A stretch of 64,000 nt of DNA from Bacteroidetes bacterium GWF2_40_14 (GCA_001769195.1 MEOK01000020.1:1-64000), one strand, 5' to 3'; shown: positions 25,665-34,865, counted from the first letter of the stretch. Notes: a model not told the origin generated them from the sequence alone. A program made the numbers and translations.

Positions 25665-27340
25665 GACTATTACTGAAAGTTGTTAAATATTTCTTAGCCT
25701 TTTTGCTCTCTCTGTTAATTCTGGCTACAATCTCCGCTCTTTTCATGTACTATACGGCTGACAGATCAATCCCGCAAGTCATTATTCCTGAGCCACTGCC
25801 CTCCGTGTCTATGCATGACGGGTATACTCAGTATGACTCATCGTTTCTTAAATTAAACAGACCCGGATTATGGGAACTTCATCTTAAGGGCGATCCATCG
25901 GAAAGAGGACTTGCTTTCGGGCAACTGTGCAAGGATCTTATGTATAAACAGGAGAAAGCATTTGTAAATCAGATTATAAAGATAGTCCCGTCTGCCGGCT
26001 ACCTCAGTTTTTTAAAGTACATTACAATCATATATAACAGAAACATAGGTAAGAATATTCCAGAAGAGTACAGAAAAGAGATTTATGCAACTTCTCTGGC
26101 ATGCAGCAAGGAGTTTGACTACATAGGCAAAGCGTATGACAGACAACTAAACTATCATGCGGCCCATGATCTGGGACACGCAATGCAGGAGTATATGCTT
26201 GTAGGATGCTCCTCCTTTGGAGTCTGGGGCGGCCTCACTCAGGACAGTTCTCTACTATTAGGAAGGAATTTTGATTTTTATGTTGGAGACGAGTTTGCTG
26301 AGAATAAAATAGTAACATTCTGTTATCCTGACAGTGGCTATAAGTTTGCAGCTGTTGGATGGGCGGGAATGGTTGGGGTACTGTCAGGAATGAATGAAAA
26401 AGGACTCACTGTTACACTTAATGCAGCAAAGTCCTCACCTCCAATTTCTTCAAAGACTCCAATATCAATAATAGCAAGAGAGATACTTCAATACTCTTCA
26501 AATATTGAAGAGGCTTATAATATTGCTAATAGTATGGATGCATTTGTGTCTGAATCAATCCTGATAGGATCTTCAATTGACGGAGTTGCTGCCATCATTG
26601 AGAAAACTCCCAAAAGTACAATCCTCTATACAGTTGAAGGTGATATGATAATATCAACAAATCACTTCCAGTCCTCAGAATTCTGCAGCAATAAAGAGAA
26701 TGAGATGGTTATAAAAAGTCTGGAGGGAGGGCATAGCCTCTATAGGTTTGACCGGATAAAGGAACTCATAGCCTCCGGAACTCCACTGACACCACAGAGA
26801 GTAGCCAGAATACTAAGGGATCCCTATGGAAAAGGCAACAAATCAATAGGTTTGACAAATGAAAAATCGATTAACCAATATATCTCGCACCATGCTGTAA
26901 TTTTTGATGTAAAAAAAAGGATTATGTGGGTAAGTACAACGCCATGGCAGTTAGGTGAGATGGTGGCTTACAATCTGGATTCGGTGTTCAAAAAGAAGAA
27001 CTTCGACACAAACTCCAATATGGAATCCCTTACTATAAAGATTGATAGTTCTCTTGTAAACGGAACATATGCCAAAGTTTTAAAATTCAAGACACTGGCT
27101 TCGAAATTCAATACAGCAATAAAAAAGAAGATAAGGATACATGAGAGTGAAGCAGATTCGTTGCTAATGATAAATCCTGACTACTATTATTCATATCAGC
27201 TGCTGGGCGAATACTATGAATCGGCAGAAATGTACGACAAGGCAATTGGAATGTACGAAAAATCGCTTGAGAGAGATGTTTCAACAAATGAAGCCAGAAA
27301 AGAGATAATTGAAAAACTAAACAAACTTAAAAAGCTATGA
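25661..27340 (+). CDS. C45-family Ntn acyltransferase/hydrolase with TPR-like tail
   Basis: A 559-aa protein with an N-terminal membrane anchor (residues 4-30), so its bulk is periplasmic. The Ntn-hydrolase domain resembles acyl-CoA:6-aminopenicillanic acid acyltransferase (family C45). After self-cleavage the nucleophile would be Cys183 in VGCSSFGVW, followed by LLLGRNFDF and GMNEKGLTVTLNA. The C-terminal 60 residues look like a tetratricopeptide pair (YQLLGEYYESAEMYDKAI). I recall C45 proteins in flexirubin-type clusters. Here it could join the polyene acid to the resorcinol in the periplasm; this is inference. It overlaps both neighbours by 4 nt. Confidence 0.83.
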   Translation: MRLLLKVVKYFLAFLLSLLILATISALFMYYTADRSIPQVIIPEPLPSVSMHDGYTQYDSSFLKLNRPGLWELHLKGDPSERGLAFGQLCKDLMYKQEKAFVNQIIKIVPSAGYLSFLKYITIIYNRNIGKNIPEEYRKEIYATSLACSKEFDYIGKAYDRQLNYHAAHDLGHAMQEYMLVGCSSFGVWGGLTQDSSLLLGRNFDFYVGDEFAENKIVTFCYPDSGYKFAAVGWAGMVGVLSGMNEKGLTVTLNAAKSSPPISSKTPISIIAREILQYSSNIEEAYNIANSMDAFVSESILIGSSIDGVAAIIEKTPKSTILYTVEGDMIISTNHFQSSEFCSNKENEMVIKSLEGGHSLYRFDRIKELIASGTPLTPQRVARILRDPYGKGNKSIGLTNEKSINQYISHHAVIFDVKKRIMWVSTTPWQLGEMVAYNLDSVFKKKNFDTNSNMESLTIKIDSSLVNGTYAKVLKFKTLASKFNTAIKKKIRIHESEADSLLMINPDYYYSYQLLGEYYESAEMYDKAIGMYEKSLERDVSTNEARKEIIEKLNKLKKL

Positions 27341-28641
27341 AGCGAGATCCACAAATTCAGTTTAGGAGCATAGATGAGATTAAATCATTTCAGGAGGAGG
27401 CACTCCGCCAAGCTATGGTATATCTTGGAGAAAGGTCACCTTTTTACAAGAGAATATTCAAGGAAAACGGGATAGAACCTACCCGTATCAAAAGCTTGGA
27501 GGACCTTAAGTTATTGCCCACAACATGCAAGGCTGATGTGCAGAAATTCAACAATGACTTTCTTTGTGTTCCAAAAAATCAGGTTCTGGATTATGTCACA
27601 ACATCAGGAACATTGGGAGAGCCTGTAACATTCATGCTCACCGAAAATGACCTTGACAGGCTGGCTTACAACGACTTTATATCATTTACAGTTGCAGGTT
27701 GTACATCTGAAGACGTAATACAGCTTATGACAACTATTGACCGGCGTTTCATGGCAGGCATGGCATATTTTCTGGGAGCAAGAAAATTAGGTGCAGGTAT
27801 AATTAGAGTGGGAAATGGAATTCCTGAGCTTCAGTGGAGTTCAATTCTGCATGAGAAGCCAAGTACATGCATAGTTGTCCCCTCATTTCTAATTAAGCTG
27901 GCAGAATTCGCCGAACAACACGGCATAGATTACAAAAACACATCTCTTAAAAGAGCAGTCTGCATAGGTGAACCATTGAGAAACATAGACCTTACAGATA
28001 GTACCCTAACAGAAAAAATCTTTCAGAAATGGCCCAATCTCTCACTCCACTCTACATATGCCTCAACTGAAATGCAGAGCTCTTTTACCGAATGCTCGCA
28101 CTATTGCGGAGTGCATCATCAGCCCGACCTTATTATAGTAGAACTGTTGGATGAAAAAGACAATGAAGTATTACCGGGAGAGGTAGGGGAGTTGGTAATA
28201 ACAACTCTGGGAATAGAGGGAATGCCACTTCTGAGATTCAAGACAGGAGATCTGTGTCACGCTATAACTGACCCGTGCAGTTGTGGGAGAAACAGTATGA
28301 GACTTAGCCCTATAGTAGGGAGGAAGGGGCAGATGATAAAGTATAAGGGGACAACTCTTTACCCAAGTGCTTTGTATGATATTCTGGACAATATCAGCGG
28401 TGTGGTGAACTATCAGGTACAGGTGTATACTAACACGCTAGGTACAGACGGAATCGTAATAAAGATAGGTACCCCGACACCAACAGAGACATTTGAGAAA
28501 ATGATAAAGGATCTTTTCCGTGCTAAAATAAGGGTTGCTCCAGAGATATCGTTTGAGCCTGTAGAGCTTCTGGCGAAATCAATATTTCCACCTGCCAACA
28601 GGAAAGCCGTGAAATTTTTAGACGTAAGGGAGCTGCTGTAG
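27337..28641 (+). CDS. Phenylacetate-CoA ligase-like adenylate-forming enzyme
   Basis: A 434-aa ANL-superfamily protein of the PaaK type. It has the P-loop-like TTSGTLGEPV (about residues 87-96), STYASTEMQSS (adenine-pocket segment) and the TGD motif in RFKTGDLC with a following Cys-rich GRN segment. The size is that of PaaK. Aryl polyene pathways need an enzyme to activate 4-coumarate and load it on ACP or CoA. As the only adenylating enzyme in the operon this is the prime candidate. The ATG overlaps the upstream stop by 4 nt. A short 51-nt gap follows, one of the larger ones in this operon. Confidence 0.85.
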   Translation: MKRDPQIQFRSIDEIKSFQEEALRQAMVYLGERSPFYKRIFKENGIEPTRIKSLEDLKLLPTTCKADVQKFNNDFLCVPKNQVLDYVTTSGTLGEPVTFMLTENDLDRLAYNDFISFTVAGCTSEDVIQLMTTIDRRFMAGMAYFLGARKLGAGIIRVGNGIPELQWSSILHEKPSTCIVVPSFLIKLAEFAEQHGIDYKNTSLKRAVCIGEPLRNIDLTDSTLTEKIFQKWPNLSLHSTYASTEMQSSFTECSHYCGVHHQPDLIIVELLDEKDNEVLPGEVGELVITTLGIEGMPLLRFKTGDLCHAITDPCSCGRNSMRLSPIVGRKGQMIKYKGTTLYPSALYDILDNISGVVNYQVQVYTNTLGTDGIVIKIGTPTPTETFEKMIKDLFRAKIRVAPEISFEPVELLAKSIFPPANRKAVKFLDVRELL

Positions 28642-28664
28642 CCTATAAAACCGACAAAAAAGAT

Positions 28665-28672
28665 TACTTTTG
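28665..28672 (+). promoter_or_regulatory. Possible internal -7 element ahead of the second LolA gene
   Basis: TACTTTTG at 28665-28672 matches the -7 consensus TAnnTTTG in the 51-bp gap before 28693. No matching -33 TTTG was found 19-21 bp upstream, so this is only a weak candidate for an internal promoter serving the DarA/DarB part. Confidence 0.3.
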
Positions 28673-28692
28673 TCTTGTAAAAGATTTTTGAA

Positions 28693-29343
28693 ATGAGGAG
28701 CAGTTTTTTTATTGTGTTTTTATTGATATTCTGCACGACCAATGTCGATGCATTAAAAGGCCCGGCTAATAAAAATATTATGGGAAACAGCTCAGAAGAG
28801 ATTTTTTTTGCAAACTTATCAAAGCAGTCAAACGACATTATTTCCATAACCAGTCATTTTACCCAGACAAAACATCTAAAACTTATTGATAATAAGCTAG
28901 TTTCAGACGGAACATTCTATTATCAGAAGAGAGGCAAGATAAGATTTGATTATGCCACCCCCAAAAAAATGAGCATCATAATGATGCCGGACAAACTTCA
29001 GATAGTGGCCGGGGAGAAAAAAACAACTTACGACCTGACAACCCAAAAACCTCTTGCAGAGCTGGCAGCAGTTATGGAGGCATGTATAAGCGGGAAATTA
29101 AGAGAACTACCGGAAGACTATTTTGTAGAGTACAAACTTGAACCAGACAGTCATGTCATAAAAATAAAACAGTCGAAAAGTACTGCAAAGAACCCCTACA
29201 CATGTATCGAACTTCATTTCAATCTTGTTAATTATGCACTTGAGCAGCTTACTCTTTTCGAGAAATCGGAAGACTGTACTATATATAAATTCACGAATAT
29301 CACTGTAAATCAGAATCTGAAGCCTTCATTGTTTATGATTTAA
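28693..29343 (+). CDS. LolA-like periplasmic lipoprotein carrier (copy 2)
   Basis: A 216-aa secreted protein with a signal peptide (residues 1-20) and the same beta-rich LolA pattern as the gene at 17684. The conserved block around residues 50-90 includes SHFTQTKHLKLIDNKLVSDG and RFDYATPKKMSI. Only the overall pattern is shared with copy 1, so the two are diverged paralogues rather than a recent duplication. It lies directly ahead of the DarA gene with a 10-bp gap. It might carry a different ligand, such as a resorcinol ester, or act in sequence with copy 1. Both options are inference. Confidence 0.83.
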   Translation: MRSSFFIVFLLIFCTTNVDALKGPANKNIMGNSSEEIFFANLSKQSNDIISITSHFTQTKHLKLIDNKLVSDGTFYYQKRGKIRFDYATPKKMSIIMMPDKLQIVAGEKKTTYDLTTQKPLAELAAVMEACISGKLRELPEDYFVEYKLEPDSHVIKIKQSKSTAKNPYTCIELHFNLVNYALEQLTLFEKSEDCTIYKFTNITVNQNLKPSLFMI

Positions 29344-29353
29344 CTGAAAGATT

Positions 29354-30274
29354 ATGTCTAAATCCTACAAAATTGCAGTTTTTTATTACACACAGACACA
29401 GCAACTTCTCAATATCCTGAAAAGCTTGCTAGCACCACTGGAAGCTGAGGGATACAAAGTGATTTACAAGGCTATAGAGCCAGTTGTGCCATTCAGTTTT
29501 CCCTGGACATCCGACAGATTTTACCAAGCATTCCCGGAGACACGTCAGGAGATAGTCTTTGAAAACAAAGAGATTGACTTTTCTGATGTTAGTGATGCAG
29601 ATTTGGTGATTATGGGTTATCAACCCTGGTTTCTCTCACCTTCAATACCCTTCTCCTCATTTCTTCAGCAACAAACAACACAAAATTACCTTAATGGAAA
29701 AATGGTGATGACTGTTGTAGGTTCCAGAAACATGTGGATCTCTGCCCACGACTCTGTAGAGTGGCATTTCTTCAAAGCCAACTGTAACTGGATTGGTAAT
29801 ATTGTTCTGGAAGACAGACATAATAATCTTGTCAGTGTCCTGACAATATTCAGATGGCTTATTGATGGACAGAAAGAGGCATCCCGTTATTTGCCTGAGG
29901 CTGGTGTTTCCCAACAAGATATTGATTCTTTAGCGGCTTTGGCACCGGACTTGTCCTATGCGCTGGAAAATAAGGACTACAAGACATTACAGACAAAAAT
30001 TGCAGACAAAGGATTTGTGGCGTTCCATGACAATCTCTATCTGATTGAAAGAACGGGTTATAAGATGTTCGGCTTCTGGTCAAAATGGATATTGGAGAAG
30101 GGCCCGTATATGTCTGAAGCCAGGAAGTTCAGATTAACTCTTTTCAAATACTATCTCATGGCTGTAATATTCGTAATTTCTCCTTTTGGGACATTGTTTT
30201 TCAACCTCACCTACCCACTAAGGAAGTCCTCTCTGCAAAGCGTGAGGAATAAATATGTATATTTACATCACTAA
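29354..30274 (+). CDS. darA: Dialkylresorcinol-forming enzyme DarA
   Basis: A 306-aa protein that fits the DarA family. Diagnostic segments are AVFYYTQTQQL (residues 8-18), the pair FPWTSDRFYQAFPE, VIMGYQPWFLSPSIPFSSFL (about 92-111), VVGSRNMW and GNIVLEDRHNNLVS. The N-terminus resembles a flavodoxin-type fold. In the published dialkylresorcinol pathway, DarB makes a cyclohexanedione from two fatty acyl precursors and DarA aromatises it to the resorcinol. The gene is 14 bp ahead of the darB homologue. The C-terminal part has a hydrophobic stretch (about 268-290), suggesting membrane association. Length is normal for the family. Confidence 0.9.
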   Translation: MSKSYKIAVFYYTQTQQLLNILKSLLAPLEAEGYKVIYKAIEPVVPFSFPWTSDRFYQAFPETRQEIVFENKEIDFSDVSDADLVIMGYQPWFLSPSIPFSSFLQQQTTQNYLNGKMVMTVVGSRNMWISAHDSVEWHFFKANCNWIGNIVLEDRHNNLVSVLTIFRWLIDGQKEASRYLPEAGVSQQDIDSLAALAPDLSYALENKDYKTLQTKIADKGFVAFHDNLYLIERTGYKMFGFWSKWILEKGPYMSEARKFRLTLFKYYLMAVIFVISPFGTLFFNLTYPLRKSSLQSVRNKYVYLHH

Positions 30275-30288
30275 ACACAAACCTAAGT

Positions 30289-31428
30289 ATGCATCCTGTT
30301 TATATCACAAAAACTTCTTCATTCCTGCCAAACAATCCTGTTGAAAATAAAGATATTGAAGCTTACCTGGGAATGATTGGAGGGAAACCCTCAAAAGCAA
30401 AAGATTTAATTTTAAGAAATAACGGAATAACGTCCAGATATTATGCGCTGGATGAAAAGAAAAATATAACTCATACAGCCTGCGAAATGGCTGTCAAAGC
30501 TATTGAAAAGCTTTATGACAAAGATTTCACCGCAGATCAGGTAGAATTGCTCACAGCAGGAACAGCATCTCAGGAGATGATCATGCCCTCTCATGGAGTT
30601 CTGATTCATGGTGAGATGGGTGGCACCAATAACGCAGATGTGGTCTCCTTTGCCGGATCATGTTGTAGTGGAATGCATGCCTTAAAATATGGCTATATGT
30701 CTGTTGCAACCGGTGATAAGCAAAATGCAGTATGCGTGGCATCAGAAAGACTGTCAGCATGGATGACGTCATCATATTTCAAACAGGAATTTGAGAATCT
30801 GCAACTTTTAGAAGATGACCCAATAATTGCCTTTGAAAAGGATTTTCTACGGTTCATGCTTTCAGATGGAGCCGGAGCTGTAAAGCTCTCCAACAAACCG
30901 GCAGAGGAGGGTATCTCCCTCAGAATTGAATGGATTGAACTTACATCATTTGCAAATACATTGCCCACATGTATGTATGCAGGGGCCGATTATGATCAAA
31001 GTGGACGGCTTCTTGGCTGGACACACTTCCCTGAGGAAGAGTGGACAAGTAAATCAATATTCTCTCTTAAACAAGATACAAAGCTGCTTGGCGACAATAT
31101 TATAAAACTGGGTGGAAGCTTCTTTATGGAGCTGGTTAAAAAGCATAAACTCAAAACAGAAGATATTACATGGTTCCTGCCTCATCTTTCATCTATGTAC
31201 TTTAAACCCAGAATACTTAGAAATCTGGAACAGAATGGTTTTCAGATTCCTTTGGAAAAATGGTTCCTGAACCTGCCTCATGTAGGTAATGTTGCTGCTG
31301 CTTCCGCTTTTCTGATGTTAGAAGAGCTGTTACGCACAAAAGAGCTGAAAAAAGGAGACAAGATTCTTTTCATGGTTCCGGAGAGTGCCCGTTTTTCATA
31401 TGCCTTTGCGCTATTAACTGTTTGTTGA
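30289..31428 (+). CDS. darB: Ketosynthase III-type DarB
   Basis: A 379-aa FabH-like synthase. The catalytic Cys is most likely Cys126 in SCCSGMHAL (FabH ACAGF position). A His in FLPHLSSMY and the HVGNVAAAS Asn complete the Cys-His-Asn triad of KAS III enzymes. DarB condenses a 3-ketoacyl thioester with an unsaturated acyl thioester, with a Michael and a Claisen step, to a cyclohexanedione that DarA aromatises. Pairing with the DarA gene upstream makes the assignment strong. The gene is followed at 1 bp by the 132-aa protein of unknown function. Confidence 0.9.
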   Translation: MHPVYITKTSSFLPNNPVENKDIEAYLGMIGGKPSKAKDLILRNNGITSRYYALDEKKNITHTACEMAVKAIEKLYDKDFTADQVELLTAGTASQEMIMPSHGVLIHGEMGGTNNADVVSFAGSCCSGMHALKYGYMSVATGDKQNAVCVASERLSAWMTSSYFKQEFENLQLLEDDPIIAFEKDFLRFMLSDGAGAVKLSNKPAEEGISLRIEWIELTSFANTLPTCMYAGADYDQSGRLLGWTHFPEEEWTSKSIFSLKQDTKLLGDNIIKLGGSFFMELVKKHKLKTEDITWFLPHLSSMYFKPRILRNLEQNGFQIPLEKWFLNLPHVGNVAAASAFLMLEELLRTKELKKGDKILFMVPESARFSYAFALLTVC

Positions 31429-31429
31429 T

Positions 31430-31828
31430 ATGAAGATTAAAGAGGTTCCACAGGATGGAGTGATCCTTGAATCATCGGGAGTGAGGGATGTCTGCTATGC
31501 TGTAGATGAAAACGGCAATTATACTCAGGTAATAAGTGTTGGCTGGGAGCCAAAAAATGACGCAATCAATTTCGCATGGGAAGCTATAAATGAGGAGAGT
31601 GAGCAGATAAAGGTCAAAGTGATTGCAGGAACCCTCAGCCCCCTGGCTTACCATATGCACAGACTAGTCATGACACCGGCAATCTTGGCGGATTATTCAG
31701 GTTTCTCAAAACGCGAAATAAAGAAATTCTGTGAGCCAGAAACTTTTTCCAGACTGAAATATGATGATCTTCATAAACTGGCGGATGCTCTTAATATAAG
31801 TGTTGAACAACTAATCTCTGCAGATTGA
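31430..31828 (+). CDS. Conserved-looking 132-aa protein of unknown function next to darB
   Basis: I do not recognise this family with certainty. No signal peptide or membrane segment is visible. The N-terminal 60 residues alternate like a beta sheet (CYAVDENGNYTQVISVGWEP). The C-terminal 60 residues look helical, with a pattern DYSGFSKREIKKFCEP and LADALNISVEQLISAD that resembles the helix-turn-helix ending of XRE-type proteins. It starts one base after darB and ends at the start of the BtrH-like gene, so it is part of the dialkylresorcinol block. A regulatory or adaptor role is possible but unproven. Confidence 0.75.
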   Translation: MKIKEVPQDGVILESSGVRDVCYAVDENGNYTQVISVGWEPKNDAINFAWEAINEESEQIKVKVIAGTLSPLAYHMHRLVMTPAILADYSGFSKREIKKFCEPETFSRLKYDDLHKLADALNISVEQLISAD

Positions 31829-31830
31829 AT

Positions 31831-32844
31831 ATGGAACTTAACTTTGTACACAAGCCTTCCGGACATTGTGAGAATGGTGTGGTAAGTAATCTTCTGAGGT
31901 TTTATGGTGTAGAAATGAGTGAAGCAATGGTCTTTGGCCTTGGCTCCGGGCTCTTCTTCTCCCATATGCCCTTTTACAAGATGCATGGAATGGCAATCAC
32001 GTCCTTCAGACCCCTGCCGGGAGATATTTTTTCAAGGGTAGTTAAGCTTCTTGGTATTAAGATGAAACGTTTCAAGTTTCGGGATAAGGAGAAAGCCATG
32101 GACAAGCTGGATGAACTACTTATGAAAGGTTTTCCTGTGGGTATGCTGGTGGGAGTATATCATTTGCCGTATTTTCCAAAGGAGTACCGATTTCACTTTA
32201 ATGCACATAATATTTGCGTTATTGGCAAAGAGGAAGATCAATACATTGTATCAGATCCGGTTGTTGTAGACAAATGTAGATTGAGTAGCAATGAATTAAA
32301 GCTTGTCAGGTTTGCAAGTGGTACATACCCTCCAAAGGGTAGAATGTACTATATAAGTGATTTTAAAGGAATCAAACCTGTTAATGAAAGCATGGTCCGC
32401 AAAGCTATCCTGAAAAATTGCAACCGTATGTTAAAGATCCCCCTTCCAATGTTTGGCGTTGAGGGTATAAGATACCTTGCAAAAAGAATGAGAAAATGGG
32501 TGTCGTTTTTTGGAGAAAAAAAAGCAGCACTTAACCTTGCCCAAGTAATCAGGATGCTTGAAGAGATAGGAACGGGCGGAGCAGGTTTCAGGTTTATGTA
32601 CGCAGCATTCCTGCAGGAGGCATCCGTAATGATAAATGAACCACGGTTAAACAGACTCTCAGCCGAACTTACAGCAATTGGTGATCAATGGAGAGATTTT
32701 TCATATAATGCAGCAAGATTGTTCAAGAAAAGAGATGCTGAAGTTGCAACCTATGACCAACTTGCAGACAAACTCATGGTTATAGCAGACAGGGAAGAGA
32801 AATTATTCAGGGAGTTGGAAAAGGTGATTAGAGATGCACGATAA
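31831..32844 (+). CDS. BtrH-like acyl transfer protein (BtrH_N/DUF4872-type)
   Basis: The protein is 337 aa from the ATG at 31831; the frame also opens at a TTG two codons earlier. The N-terminal half has the cysteine-protease-like pattern of BtrH: Cys13 in GHCENGVVSNLL, a His in HFNAHNICVIG and an Asp in VSDPV. BtrH moves an acyl group from an ACP to an amine in butirosin biosynthesis. The C-terminal 130 residues are mostly helical. Here it may take the acyl chain from the second ACP (34932) to an acceptor, possibly the resorcinol. It overlaps the ABC ATPase gene by 11 nt. Confidence 0.8.
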   Translation: MELNFVHKPSGHCENGVVSNLLRFYGVEMSEAMVFGLGSGLFFSHMPFYKMHGMAITSFRPLPGDIFSRVVKLLGIKMKRFKFRDKEKAMDKLDELLMKGFPVGMLVGVYHLPYFPKEYRFHFNAHNICVIGKEEDQYIVSDPVVVDKCRLSSNELKLVRFASGTYPPKGRMYYISDFKGIKPVNESMVRKAILKNCNRMLKIPLPMFGVEGIRYLAKRMRKWVSFFGEKKAALNLAQVIRMLEEIGTGGAGFRFMYAAFLQEASVMINEPRLNRLSAELTAIGDQWRDFSYNAARLFKKRDAEVATYDQLADKLMVIADREEKLFRELEKVIRDAR

Positions 32845-33595
32845 TTATGCCATAGAGATTAATGATCTTACAAAGACTTACAAAGGGAAGAAGCACCCTA
32901 CACTTAACGGGTTGAATCTCAATATCCCTTATGGGTCTCTGTTTGGTCTTCTTGCCCCTAATGGAGCAGGCAAAACTACTACTATCAGCGCAATTTGCGG
33001 ATTAAGGAAATTTGAAAGCGGTTCCATTTATGTAGATGGCCTGTCGGTCAAAAAAAACCTTAATCAGATTAAGTCGATTATTGGTCTTGTCCCACAGGAT
33101 ATCGCGCTTTTCCCTACATTGACTGCCATGGAAAATCTAAGGATAATCGGAGGAATTTATGGAATATCAGCTCCGGTTCTAAAGAAAAAAATCGATAACC
33201 TTCTTGATCTGTTTGACCTTCAGGGGAGCAGAAATAATATCATTTCGCACTATTCCGGGGGTATGAAGCGACGGATTAATCTTATTGCAGGATTGTTACA
33301 TGAACCCAAGATTCTTATACTGGATGAACCTACAGTAGGAGTTGATGCCCAATCCAGAAAGTTAATTCTTGATAAACTAAAGGAGATAAACAAGTCGGGC
33401 ACAACAATTCTCTTTATATCACACTATCTTGAGGAAGCCGAGGAGATTTGTGACCAGGTGGCGTTTATCGACAACGGCAGAGTAATAAGTCAGGGCACTC
33501 CAAGAGAGATGATTGAGAGAAATTGCAATTGCAATAACCTGGAATCGGTCTATTTATGTCTAACCGGAAAACAAATGAGAGATTGTAATGGGTAG
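32834..33595 (+). CDS. ABC transporter ATP-binding protein
   Basis: A 253-aa ATPase with Walker A (PNGAGKTTT, from residue 40), signature HYSGGMKRR (in place of LSGGQ), Walker B LILDEPTVGVD and the switch His in ISHYLEE. This is the layout of the exporter class that pairs with ABC-2 permeases. It overlaps the permease gene by 8 nt, so the two form one exporter. Probable cargo is a lipid such as the finished aryl polyene ester, because of the operon context. It differs from the RND-type exporter at 20348, so the operon encodes two separate export routes. Confidence 0.92.
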   Translation: MHDNYAIEINDLTKTYKGKKHPTLNGLNLNIPYGSLFGLLAPNGAGKTTTISAICGLRKFESGSIYVDGLSVKKNLNQIKSIIGLVPQDIALFPTLTAMENLRIIGGIYGISAPVLKKKIDNLLDLFDLQGSRNNIISHYSGGMKRRINLIAGLLHEPKILILDEPTVGVDAQSRKLILDKLKEINKSGTTILFISHYLEEAEEICDQVAFIDNGRVISQGTPREMIERNCNCNNLESVYLCLTGKQMRDCNG

Positions 33596-34859
33596 ATTCA
33601 GATATTTATTATACAAAGATTATCTCTTGCTTGTACGTGACGTTGCAGGGTTGCTTCTGATGTTCGTAATGCCCATATTGCTTGTTGTCCTTATGTCAAC
33701 ATTACAAAACAGTACATTTAATGTTGTAAATGACATTCATATCCCGCTATTACTTGTAAATAACGACAAGGGAGAACTGGGAGAGGCAATCGACAAGGAG
33801 ATATCAGGTTCAGGCATATTTGATGTCACCACAGAAATCGGAGGAGATAAGCCATCATTGGAAGATGTTGAAAAAGAGGTTGCTACCGGCAAATTTATGC
33901 TAGGAATATATATCCCTGATGATGCAACCGAAAAGATACGTACAAATGTCAGAAAATATGTTATATGTGCCTTTAACGGTATAGATAGTGTACCACCCAA
34001 GGAAGATGTGGAGCTTTCTATATTTATTGACCCTACTGCAAAAGCCTCATTTTATTCAATACTAATGAGTACATTAAAAGAGAAGGCGCAAAAGGTTCAA
34101 TTTGAATTCATTTTAAAGGAGATGACATCTGAAGTGAATAAATTGAGTCCCATCCCAATCTCTACAAATAAATTCTCAGGTGATCAGGTAACACTTAAAA
34201 GCAAATTTGCCATTCTCAAGGGTAATAAAATTGTACCTAACTCGGTTCAGCATAATGTTCCGGCGTGGACACTGTTTGCTATCTTCTTTATTGTCATTTC
34301 GCTAGCCGGAAGCATAATAAAGGAGAGAGAGGAGGGAAGCTTTACCAGACTTCTTACCATGCCTTGCACATATACAGAATACCTTTTAAGCAAGTCAATG
34401 ATATACACAGTTGTGGCATTACTTCAATTTGGAGTCATGCTTCTTATTGGTATTTATCTGCTACCTCTGATCGGACTTGAATCACTCAACCTTGGAAGTT
34501 CTGTTCCGGCTCTTTTCGCATTAGCATTCTCTTCTGCTGTTGCAGCAATAGGCTTTGGAGTATGTATCGGCAATATCTCAAGAACATATCAGCAATCTTC
34601 TGTCTTCGGGTCAATTTCTGTTGTTATGATGGCTGCAGTGGGAGGTGTTTGGGTGCCAATTTTCCTTATGTCTGAAAAAATGCAGCTTATAAGCAAATTA
34701 TCGCCTATGAACTGGGGATTGTCTGGTTTCTATGACCTATTGTTACGAAACGAAGGTTTTTCTGCAATCATACCCGAATGTCTGGCATTGATTGCTTTTG
34801 GAACGATTTGCTTTATATTTGCAATTATATATAACAATAAACACCGCCTCGACCTTTAA
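33588..34859 (+). CDS. ABC-2 family transporter permease
   Basis: A 423-aa membrane protein. One helix at about residues 20-42 is followed by a large extracytoplasmic region (about 45-225) and then five or six helices (about 230-415), the arrangement of ABC-2 permeases such as YhgE/Pip- or NodJ-like exporters. The conserved cytoplasmic segment IIKEREEGSFTRLL (about 245-260) precedes the second half. It works with the ATPase directly upstream. It is the last gene before a 72-bp gap that contains the 16-bp tandem repeat and is then followed by the second ACP gene. Confidence 0.9.
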   Translation: MGRFRYLLYKDYLLLVRDVAGLLLMFVMPILLVVLMSTLQNSTFNVVNDIHIPLLLVNNDKGELGEAIDKEISGSGIFDVTTEIGGDKPSLEDVEKEVATGKFMLGIYIPDDATEKIRTNVRKYVICAFNGIDSVPPKEDVELSIFIDPTAKASFYSILMSTLKEKAQKVQFEFILKEMTSEVNKLSPIPISTNKFSGDQVTLKSKFAILKGNKIVPNSVQHNVPAWTLFAIFFIVISLAGSIIKEREEGSFTRLLTMPCTYTEYLLSKSMIYTVVALLQFGVMLLIGIYLLPLIGLESLNLGSSVPALFALAFSSAVAAIGFGVCIGNISRTYQQSSVFGSISVVMMAAVGGVWVPIFLMSEKMQLISKLSPMNWGLSGFYDLLLRNEGFSAIIPECLALIAFGTICFIFAIIYNNKHRLDL

Positions 34860-34865
34860 TCACTA

